NCBI GenBank assembly: GCA_023475265.1
Contig: JAMCWE010000022.1
Location: 1-64,000, forward strand
DNA: 64,000 nucleotides
Source of the DNA: Bacteroidota bacterium
Lineage (GTDB): Bacteria > Bacteroidota > Ignavibacteria > Ignavibacteriales > Ignavibacteriaceae
Direction: 5' to 3'
Shown: positions 17,923-25,121 of the stretch, piece after piece
Position numbering within the stretch: the stretch's first letter is position 1
How the letters are laid out: each line of letters begins with the position of its first letter
Notes under the pieces: generated by a model
The model's database searches: none
What the model saw: only the letters and a program-made list of their open reading frames with translations
What the model was told of the DNA's origin: nothing
Translations under genes and position numbers: made by a program

Positions 17923-17940
17923 TCGCAAAAATTGTGCCTT
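17923..17940 (-). promoter_or_regulatory. Sigma-54 (-24/-12) promoter of the pilin-like operon
   Basis: Minus-strand AAGGCACAATTTTTGCGA: GG, exactly ten bases, GC, with GGCAC and TTTGC matching the sigma-54 consensus. Transcription would begin about 12 bp downstream and leave a leader of roughly 25-30 nt before ATG 17884. Needs an enhancer-binding activator. Confidence 0.75.
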
Positions 17941-18249
17941 ACAAAATAATCTGAAAACTAATTTTTCTCTTTAGTTTTGTGTTTCAAACTGAGTAAATGG
18001 CACAAAAGGATATATGTTTATTGTTGAATACTCTGTGTGATTTTAATAAGCGCTTAATTTTTGTAATTCAGAGCTGTATATATATAGATTATCGGAGTTC
18101 TGCAATTTTTATTAAGTCATTTAGTAAAACTACAGGCAAATCCAGAAAGCTGTGACTTGTGTACATCTTTTGCGGATCAATTATACCTTTTTCTTTGCTT
18201 TTTAGGTTTCATTCTTAAAGAAAAATTTCGATTTCTTATCAATTTGTGG
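17941..18249. other. Intergenic stretch without recognisable gene
   Basis: AT-rich DNA between the sigma-54 promoter and the 21-bp array. No ORF, hairpin or RNA gene stood out. It could hold activator sites for the pilin-like promoter. Confidence 0.4.
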
Positions 18250-18522
18250 GCTTTGTGCTAGTTTCAGAACGCTATGTGAAGCTTCAATTTAGCTATGTGA
18301 GGTTGATATTTCGTTATGTGCATCCATCAGAACATTATGTGCATCCATCAGAACATTATGTGCATCCATCAGAACATTATGTGCGACTTTAATTTGACTA
18401 TGTGCAGTTTGAATTTCACCATGTGCAGACTTCAGAACGTCATGTGCGGCTACAAATTCGTTATGTGCATACTTCAGAATGCCATGTGAAATTCAAAAAG
18501 CATTATGTGTTGGATTCAAACA
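18250..18522 (+). repeat. Array of thirteen 21-bp degenerate tandem repeats (ATGTG type)
   Basis: Thirteen consecutive units of exactly 21 nt. ATGTG stands at positions 4-8 in twelve of them (TTGTG in the first). The commonest form is ATTATGTGCATCCATCAGAAC; two units are identical and one more differs at a single base, while the rest differ widely after position 9. No indel breaks the register. One plus-strand frame reads as heptads such as YVHPSEH and HVQTSER but carries an in-frame TAA. It is not a CRISPR: there are no spacers and no cas genes. Confidence 0.85.
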
Positions 18523-18549
18523 GCAATATAAATGTTAAAAAATATTTCC

Positions 18550-18650
18550 TTCCTCCGCGGAACTCCGTGTCTTCTCGGTGTTACTCTGTGTGAGGATTTT
18601 TTTGTTACGCAGAGTAACGTAGAAGTAGCCGCCGAGTAACACGGAGAAAT
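18550..18650. repeat. Palindromic extragenic repeat (CTCCGTG/CACGGAG family)
   Basis: The left arm CTCCGTG...CTCGGTGTTACTCTG faces the right arm CAGAGTAACGTAG...CCGAGTAACACGGAG, forming a long imperfect hairpin. A related copy lies at 54861-54972, so this is a dispersed family in the genome. Confidence 0.7.
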
Positions 18651-18865
18651 TATACAAACAGCTATAATGCTGCATCTTCTATAAATTTTATTCGCCTCTT
18701 ATCTAAAGAAAAATCAGTTTCAAATTTTTAACGTGCAACTTTTCCTTACTTAAAGCGTCTATTAAATATCATCATTTTTAAATTGCATTTTAATAGGTTT
18801 ATAAATAGAATTGCTAAGGAGATAAGAAATATGTTTATATCCTTAAATTAATAAGGGGACATATA
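18651..18865 (+). other. Leader region of the export operon
   Basis: AT-rich, no ORF. It ends with AAGGGGACATATA directly before ATG 18866, a strong ribosome-binding site. No clear promoter was identified. Confidence 0.4.
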
Positions 18866-20254
18866 ATGAATAAAAAGTCGTTCCTTTCAAAGTTCCAAAA
18901 TATTCTTTCCGTTAAATTTCTAAATCCTTTCTTCAAAAGATTAGATGATAAAATCGCAAAGCTTAACCTTCCGATTTCTTCGAGACTAAAGAATTCAAAA
19001 TTGATGGCGGGTTCTCTAATTCTTCTTATCATAGTTATAATTGTTCTAATGAATTCGTTTTCCTCATCGGCATCAAACGTTCCTACATTTAGAGTAAAAA
19101 AAGATAACTTCCTAGTTTCAATAACGGAAAGCGGAGAAATAAGAGCAAAGAATGCAACCTCTATTGTTACGCCGCGGGTTAGGGGAAATATAAAAATAGT
19201 TTATTTGGTTCCCGAAGGAACTTATGTTCATGCCGGCGACACAGTGGTTAAGTTCGATCCTACCGAGGCGATTACAAGTTTGAAAGATTCAGAAGCAAAG
19301 CTTGAAATTGCGCAGTCTGACAAAGCAAAGCTAATGGCAGATCAGAAATCGCAACTAACAAGTTTGGAATCGGCGCTTAAAGAAGCGGAGCTTTCTTTTG
19401 AACTTTCAAAATTAAATCTTGAACAGATGAAATTTGAAGCGGAGATAAAGCAGCGACAGGCAAAGCTGGAACATGAAAAAAATCAATTAAGCTTGTTAAA
19501 AGCAAAGCAGGATTTGGAATCCCAAAAAATAATTCAGAAATCCGAGTTAAGTAAAACAGATATTCAAGTTCAGCAGGCAAAATCCGATTTGGAAAAAGCG
19601 AAAAGAGATTTGGAAGCTTTAACACTTACAACGCCAAAGGAAGGTTTGGTAGTTTATGAAACTAACTGGAGCACTGGAAGAAAAGTGATGATAGGTGATA
19701 CTCCCTGGCCCGGAATGCCGGTAGTAAGTCTTCCAGATCTTTCCTCTATGCAAAGCATGACGTATGTAAATGAAGTTGATGTAAGCAGAGTTCATAAAGG
19801 ACAAAAAGTTTTGGTAAAGCTTGATGCTTTTCAAGACAGCACATTTACCGGAATTATTTCTTCGGTAGCTTCTCTGGGAAGAACGAAAGATAGGAACTCA
19901 ACTATAAAAGTTTTTGAAATAGAAGTTGATTTACAGTCTCAATCGTCAATCTTAAAACCCGGAATGACAACGAGCAATAAAATAATAATTGATCAAATTC
20001 CGAATGTGGTTTATGTTCCGCAGGAATGTGTCTTCGATAAAGGCGGAAAGAAAATTGTTTATCTTAAAAACGGCTCCGGCTTTGATGAACAAAATATTGA
20101 AACGGGTGAGAAGAGTGAAAATTATGTTGTGGTTACAAAAGGCATTAAAACCAACGATGTAGTTGCGTTAATGGATCCGAATGTAAAGCTGGATGAATTT
20201 GATAGTCAGGGCGATCAAAGCAAATCTGTAAATTATCCTTCCTCGGTGAAGTAA
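18866..20254 (+). CDS. HlyD-family periplasmic adaptor (membrane fusion protein)
   Basis: 462 aa. One transmembrane helix near residues 49-68 (MAGSLILLIIVIIVLMNSF), a lipoyl/barrel-sandwich half (IVTPRVRGNIKIVYLVPEGTYVHAGDTVVKF), a long alpha-helical hairpin rich in K, E, Q and A at about residues 135-250, then beta-barrel and membrane-proximal domains (GQKVLVKLDAFQDSTFTGIISSV). It links an inner-membrane permease to the TolC duct. Its TAA overlaps the ATG of the permease gene by one base (TAATG), so the two are coupled. Confidence 0.9.
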   Translation: MNKKSFLSKFQNILSVKFLNPFFKRLDDKIAKLNLPISSRLKNSKLMAGSLILLIIVIIVLMNSFSSSASNVPTFRVKKDNFLVSITESGEIRAKNATSIVTPRVRGNIKIVYLVPEGTYVHAGDTVVKFDPTEAITSLKDSEAKLEIAQSDKAKLMADQKSQLTSLESALKEAELSFELSKLNLEQMKFEAEIKQRQAKLEHEKNQLSLLKAKQDLESQKIIQKSELSKTDIQVQQAKSDLEKAKRDLEALTLTTPKEGLVVYETNWSTGRKVMIGDTPWPGMPVVSLPDLSSMQSMTYVNEVDVSRVHKGQKVLVKLDAFQDSTFTGIISSVASLGRTKDRNSTIKVFEIEVDLQSQSSILKPGMTTSNKIIIDQIPNVVYVPQECVFDKGGKKIVYLKNGSGFDEQNIETGEKSENYVVVTKGIKTNDVVALMDPNVKLDEFDSQGDQSKSVNYPSSVK

Positions 20255-21546
20255 TGAAAGCCGTCGAGTCTTTTAAAATTGGAATAACCGGGTTACGATC
20301 TAACAAGCTGCGTGCTGCATTAACAATGCTTGGTATCGTATTCGGAGTTGCCGCTGTAATTGCGATGATGTCCATTGGTGAAGGCGCAAAGCAAGAAACA
20401 CTCCAGCAAATCGAGTTGATGGGAACAAACAACATTATCATTCAACGAGTTGCAATAAAGCAAGGCGTCAACAAATCAAAAGCAATGTTTTCTCCTGGAT
20501 TGAATTTAGAAGACGCTAAAGCAATCAAAGAGCTTGTTCCATTAATTGAATACGTTACTCCGCAAAGAGAAATGAACCAAAAGCTTGTTTACAAATCAAC
20601 CTTGCTCGATGTAAAGCTGATCGGAACAACCCCGGAATATCCGCAGACGTTCAACTCAAAGATTGAAGCCGGAACATTCTTTCAGAATTTTCATATATCA
20701 TCTTATGCGAATGTATGCGTAATCGGTTCGGGAATAAAAGAGAAACTTTTCAAGTTTGAAGATCCGCTTTATAAAAAAATTAAGCTTGGCGATCTTTGGT
20801 TTGATGTCATTGGGGTGATGGCACGTAAAAATATTTCGCCCGCAAGCAGCGGCAGCCTTGGGCTGAGAGATTTTAACGATGATATTTATGTCCCAATTTC
20901 AACTATGATGTACAAGATGGAACAGCCGCCCACAGACCAATCAAATATTATGTTTTACTATCCCGGGATGCAGGAGCCTGCAAATGTAATTGATAGAAAT
21001 TCCGTAGATCAGCTTACGGCGAAAGTTAAAAACTCAGAAGAGCTAAAAGCCGCTGCTTATCTTGTAGAAAAAATTATGGAACGTCGCCATTACGGAATAA
21101 AAGATTATTCAATTGTTTTACCGGAAGAACTGCTTGCGCAAAAACAAAAAACTCAAAGAATATTTAATATTGTTATGGGAGCGATTGCCGGCATATCGCT
21201 GCTCGTCGGCGGAATCGGAATTATGAACATTATGCTTGCAAATATTTTGGAAAGAACAAGAGAAATCGGAGTTAGGCGAGCTGTTGGCGCTACAAAGATT
21301 GATGTGCTAAGTCAATTTATTTATGAAGCTTTAACAATCAGCATTGTTGGTGGTTTGCTTGGAATAGTAGTTGGGTTCTTTTTGACTTCATTAATTTCAA
21401 CTTACGCTGAGTGGAAGACGATAATTTCACCACTATCAGTAGTGCTTGCATTCGTCGTCTCTGTTGCTACCGGATTGATCTTTGGAATTTATCCGGCAAA
21501 ACAAGCGGCTGAGAAAAATCCTATTGATTCTTTGAGATATGAGTGA
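20254..21546 (+). CDS. MacB/FtsX-type ABC transporter permease
   Basis: 430 aa, MacB-like. An N-terminal membrane helix (LRAALTMLGIVFGVAAVIAMMSIGEGAKQ) precedes a periplasmic MacB core domain. The C-terminal FtsX domain has three helices and the pattern GGIGIMNIMLANILERTREIGVRRAVGATK. No ATPase domain is fused and no ATP-binding gene is adjacent, so the nucleotide-binding subunit must be encoded elsewhere. With HlyD and TolC it forms an export system for an unknown substrate (peptide, lipid or drug). Confidence 0.9.
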   Translation: MKAVESFKIGITGLRSNKLRAALTMLGIVFGVAAVIAMMSIGEGAKQETLQQIELMGTNNIIIQRVAIKQGVNKSKAMFSPGLNLEDAKAIKELVPLIEYVTPQREMNQKLVYKSTLLDVKLIGTTPEYPQTFNSKIEAGTFFQNFHISSYANVCVIGSGIKEKLFKFEDPLYKKIKLGDLWFDVIGVMARKNISPASSGSLGLRDFNDDIYVPISTMMYKMEQPPTDQSNIMFYYPGMQEPANVIDRNSVDQLTAKVKNSEELKAAAYLVEKIMERRHYGIKDYSIVLPEELLAQKQKTQRIFNIVMGAIAGISLLVGGIGIMNIMLANILERTREIGVRRAVGATKIDVLSQFIYEALTISIVGGLLGIVVGFFLTSLISTYAEWKTIISPLSVVLAFVVSVATGLIFGIYPAKQAAEKNPIDSLRYE

Positions 21547-21559
21547 GAAAGAAATGAAT

Positions 21560-21657
21560 AGAACGCGGATGACACCGATCGAACAGATTTTCACGGATCA
21601 TATATACAATAAGAGATAATCCGTGTTAATCAGCTTAATCCGCGGAATCCGTGTTCC
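21560..21657. repeat. Inverted extragenic repeat (GAACGCGGAT/ATCCGCGG family)
   Basis: GAACGCGGATGACACCGATC with TCACGGATCA on the left faces ATCCGTGTTAATC...AATCCGCGGAATCCGTGTTCC on the right, an imperfect hairpin of about 98 bp in the spacer between the permease and tolC-like genes. Confidence 0.65.
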
Positions 21658-21684
21658 ATTGATTTTATTAGAGGCAAATGAAAA

Positions 21685-23124
21685 ATGAAATTCACATATA
21701 AAACAATTTTAATAATTCTTACTTTTATTAATATATCATTTGCACAGCGAGTTTTAACTCTTCAGGATGCGCTTTCAATTGCGCTGGAAAAAAGCTACGC
21801 GGTAAAATCGGCAGAGCTTGTCTTATTGAGTTCGCAGAAAAATTTAGAAGCGGCAAAGCTTGGACTGATGACTTCAATTAACATGCAATTTAATGTACCA
21901 AGCTATTCAAGAACGCTTTCAAATCAATTTAATCCTTTAACCGGCACGCAGCAATTTTTTGATTATGGCTTTACGACTTACGAGGGACTGTTGAATTTTA
22001 CTCAGCCGATTATTTTTACAAACGGAACATTCTCGTTAACCGGTGATCTTTGGAAAAGATCTCAGTTCAGTTCGGGTCAACAAATCCCAACAGATTATTA
22101 TTCAAATTTAAGTTTAAGCTTACAGCAGCCTCTTTTTACTTTTAATTCTTTGAAAGCAAGCTTAACGCGTGCGGAAATAAATTTGGAGAAAGCCGCAAGA
22201 AATTATACCAGCGCTTCAAAAGATATTGTTTATAATGTTACCGTAGGATTTTATCAGCTTTACAAAGCAAAAAAGAATGTTGAGATAACCGAAGAAAAAG
22301 TTAAGCAGACAGAAACTTCTTACAACACTGCTCAAAATAAATTTAAAGCCGGACTAATAGCCGAAGTTGAAGCGCTTCAGCTTGAGATCGATCTTGCTTC
22401 AAGTAAAAATGATTTATTGGGTGCTAAAAGAACTTTAGAAGAAGCCAAGAACGATTTTAAAATTCTTATCGGACTAAAACTGAGCGACAGCATTGATGTT
22501 GTTGCTCAGCTTGATTACAAACCAGTAGATGTTAATCTTGATGAAGCGATTGATTATGCGCTTGCAAATAGAAACGAATTGAAAAATGCTCAAGCAGATA
22601 TTGATTTAAGTAAATTATCTGTTGATGAAATTGATTCACAAGGAAATATCAGCGCAATGCTTTCGGCAAATTATGGAATTAATAAAGATCAGAATAGATT
22701 GCAGGATATCTTTCATGACTTTGACGGCTCAAGAAGCGTTGTATTTACGGTTCGTGTACCTGTGCTTGACTGGGGAAAGAATAAACGTCAAGTGGAATCT
22801 GCCGAAGCTAATTTAAATCTTTACAAACTATCTTATGAAAATCAAAAGCAGGAAATTAGGAAAGAAATAATTGAAGTTGTCGACAATTTAAATTCTGCCA
22901 AAGCCAGGGTTGAAACTTTGAGCAAGAGCGTTGAACTTGCACAAAAAAGTTATGACATAAGCCTGGCACGTTTTCAAGCCGGGACCATCACGAGTTTCGA
23001 TCTTCAACAAATGCAGCTTCGTCTCACCGATGCAAAAACAAACAGCTTAAATGCTCTTATCGATTATAAACTTGCCTTAGCTGATCTTGATAGAAAAACA
23101 CTTCACGACTTTGAGAAAAAATAA
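21685..23124 (+). CDS. TolC-family outer membrane efflux protein
   Basis: 479 aa with an N-terminal signal peptide (ILIILTFINISFAQ). Two long coiled-coil halves show the OEP pattern: ALSIALEKSYAVKSAELVLLSSQKNLEAAKLG, and GTITSFDLQQMQLRLTDAKTNSLNALIDYKLALADL near the C-terminus. It forms the outer-membrane duct for the HlyD/permease pair directly upstream. No SD sequence is strong; the start ATG 21685 follows GAGGCAAATGAAA. Confidence 0.9.
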   Translation: MKFTYKTILIILTFINISFAQRVLTLQDALSIALEKSYAVKSAELVLLSSQKNLEAAKLGLMTSINMQFNVPSYSRTLSNQFNPLTGTQQFFDYGFTTYEGLLNFTQPIIFTNGTFSLTGDLWKRSQFSSGQQIPTDYYSNLSLSLQQPLFTFNSLKASLTRAEINLEKAARNYTSASKDIVYNVTVGFYQLYKAKKNVEITEEKVKQTETSYNTAQNKFKAGLIAEVEALQLEIDLASSKNDLLGAKRTLEEAKNDFKILIGLKLSDSIDVVAQLDYKPVDVNLDEAIDYALANRNELKNAQADIDLSKLSVDEIDSQGNISAMLSANYGINKDQNRLQDIFHDFDGSRSVVFTVRVPVLDWGKNKRQVESAEANLNLYKLSYENQKQEIRKEIIEVVDNLNSAKARVETLSKSVELAQKSYDISLARFQAGTITSFDLQQMQLRLTDAKTNSLNALIDYKLALADLDRKTLHDFEKK

Positions 23125-23172
23125 TTTTGAATTAATTTTCTCATCATTTTTATTAAGATTATATAAAATCGT

Positions 23173-24306
23173 TTGAAAGAAAAAGTTAGATTTATTTTTG
23201 TTGATCTGCTGCGCGGCTGGGCGCTCCTAGTGATGATTGAAGTTCACATCTTCAATGTTTTTCTGTTACCAGCACTTAAAGACACTTCCTGGTTCAAAGC
23301 TTTAAATTTTATAAACGGACTTGTTGCACCGTCTTTTCTTTTTATTTCCGGTTTCGCTTTTGTTTTATCTACAAGAGGTAAAACAGAAGATTTAAGAAAA
23401 TTTGATTATGCTTTCTGGAAAAAGCTAGGGAGAATATTCCTTATTATTATAGCCGGCTATTCTCTCCATCTTCCAATCCTTTCGTTAAGAAGACTAATGC
23501 ATTTTTATAGTCAGGATGTCCTAATAAGTTTTTATAATGTTGATATTCTTGAATGCATTGGTTTTGGATTATTGTTTTTATTTTTAACCAGATTACTTTT
23601 CAAAACGGATAAAGCTTACAACAATTTTATACTTGTTTCCACCGTTGCAGTTATTTTATTTTCTCCTCTCGCCTGGCAGACTGACTTTTCGAAGTATATG
23701 ATAATCCCGCTTGCAAATTATTTTAATTCGATGAACGGCTCTTTCTTTCCGTTATTTCCGTGGCTAGGATTTCTGCTAGCAGGAGCTGTTGTAAGCAAAT
23801 TATATATTGAAGCCCGCGAAAAAAATCAAGAGAAGAAATTTATTATCACAATAATGATAATCGGAATTTCCTTGGCATTATTGGGACATGTATTACTCAC
23901 TTTCATTTTTGATTTTCCATATCAGATTGTTAAGCCGCATCCTATTTTCTTTTTCCAGCGGCTTGGATATGTTTTATTTCTTCTCGGCTTATGCTGGTAC
24001 TACGCTGAAATTAGACAAACTAAAACTTCTTTTGTCTTAGCTGTTGGACGCGAATCGCTTTTGGTTTACTGGCTTCATCTTCAAATAATATACAGACGGT
24101 TATGGAATGACCAAAGCTTTGCATCAGTATTAGGAGGTAAATTTGGAATAACAGAATGCATTCTTGCAACAATACTTCTTGCTGTTGTAATGGTTGTGAT
24201 TGCTAAATATTGGGGAAGATTTAAGAAAAGTCATCGACCATTAGCTGCTAATCTTACGTTAGGGCTGGTTAGCCTTTGTATAATTATTTTCTTAATTGGT
24301 TTTTGA
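23173..24306 (+). CDS. Heparan-alpha-glucosaminide N-acetyltransferase-like (DUF1624) membrane protein
   Basis: 377 aa with ten or more predicted transmembrane helices. The N-terminal RFIFVDLLRGWALLVMIEVH and LFISGFAFVLS match DUF1624/HGSNAT-type acyltransferases. These move acyl groups across the membrane to sugars; the substrate here cannot be told. The only in-frame start after a TAA at 23164 is TTG 23173, without a visible Shine-Dalgarno. It stands alone between tolC-like and mgsA. Confidence 0.75.
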   Translation: MKEKVRFIFVDLLRGWALLVMIEVHIFNVFLLPALKDTSWFKALNFINGLVAPSFLFISGFAFVLSTRGKTEDLRKFDYAFWKKLGRIFLIIIAGYSLHLPILSLRRLMHFYSQDVLISFYNVDILECIGFGLLFLFLTRLLFKTDKAYNNFILVSTVAVILFSPLAWQTDFSKYMIIPLANYFNSMNGSFFPLFPWLGFLLAGAVVSKLYIEAREKNQEKKFIITIMIIGISLALLGHVLLTFIFDFPYQIVKPHPIFFFQRLGYVLFLLGLCWYYAEIRQTKTSFVLAVGRESLLVYWLHLQIIYRRLWNDQSFASVLGGKFGITECILATILLAVVMVVIAKYWGRFKKSHRPLAANLTLGLVSLCIIIFLIGF

Positions 24307-24328
24307 CTTCTTCTTTTTTCTATTCGAA

Positions 24329-24805
24329 CTAAGTTTGAATTAAATTTTTTCCTTCAACTTTCATTATCCTATCTTTATAATCGACCAGTTCTCTTAAATA
24401 ATCGGAAGACATTAATGGCGAAGAGATAATGAAATCAGCCGAAGCGCGATTGTTTGCAACCGGAATATTATAAACTACTGCAATTCTTAATAAAGCTTTT
24501 ACATCCGGGTCGTGCGGCATTGGTTCAAGCGGATCCCAAAAGAAAATCAAAAAATCAATTTTACCTTCAGCAATTTTAGCTCCGACCTGCAGATCGCCGC
24601 CAAGCGGACCGCTTTTAAATTTTTTCACTTTAATATGTAATTCATTTTCAATTAATTGCCCCGTTGTTCCTGTTCCAAACAGTTCGTGTTTTGCAAGTAG
24701 ATCGCGGTTAAACTTTGCCCATTCCAGCAAATCAATTTTTCTATTATCGTGTGCAATAAGAGCTATTCTTTTTTTCTTTTCCATTTTAATAATTGTCTTT
24801 CCCAT
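24329..24805 (-). CDS. mgsA: Methylglyoxal synthase
   Basis: Converts dihydroxyacetone phosphate to methylglyoxal and phosphate, an overflow bypass of lower glycolysis. At 158 aa the family blocks are present: [16 protein letters not shown] (phosphate site), [11 protein letters not shown] with catalytic D71, and [38 protein letters not shown] with H98 and D101. Start ATG 24805 follows GGAGAAATTTA. A sugar-phosphate relief valve next to a carbohydrate locus is sensible but need not be functional linkage. Confidence 0.95.
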   Translation of the reverse strand: MGKTIIKMEKKKRIALIAHDNRKIDLLEWAKFNRDLLAKHELFGTGTTGQLIENELHIKVKKFKSGPLGGDLQVGAKIAEGKIDFLIFFWDPLEPMPHDPDVKALLRIAVVYNIPVANNRASADFIISSPLMSSDYLRELVDYKDRIMKVEGKNLIQT

Positions 24806-24945
24806 TAAATTTCTCCATCCATAATTTTAATAAACTTTGAAATTCATGTATTAAATATTTGATTGGAAAGATAGCGATGCCAAGCACTTCATTCAAATAA
24901 CATTGTGTTATCAAAATATTAATTTTGAGAAATGAGTTTGATTAG

Positions 24946-25056
24946 CTATTTGTCTTCCCAATATTCATCACCTTTTCGGAAAGGAATGAGACGGGGCTGA
25001 GCAAAATTGAAAACTGTTACAAGAAAAATTAAAATAGAAATAATTTTTATTTGCAT
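24946..25056 (-). pseudogene. Tiny ORF: signal peptide plus WG-repeat-like N-terminus, truncated
   Basis: Not in the ORF track. 36 codons: a secretion signal (IISILIFLVTVFNFAQ) then PRLIPFRKGDEYWEDK and stop. LIPFRKGD followed by an aromatic is how many secreted WG-repeat proteins begin (LIPFRKGDKWGF), so this may be a remnant of such a gene cut short by a stop. It could instead be a genuine short secreted peptide. It lies between mgsA and the GH3 gene; the rest of 24806-25121 shows nothing else. Confidence 0.35.
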
Positions 25057-25121
25057 TGACAGTTTATTTAAGATTAAACATCGCTGATAAAAATTATTCT
25101 TTTTAATTAAGATGTCAAATT

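Noticed and set aside
18250-18522. CRISPR array
   Set aside because: Units are directly adjacent, 21 bp long, degenerate and without spacers; no cas gene is in the window.
18402-18593. 63-aa ORF as a gene
   Set aside because: It covers part of the 21-bp array plus flanking DNA, has no ribosome site, and the same frame is interrupted within the array. Kept as a note under the repeat.
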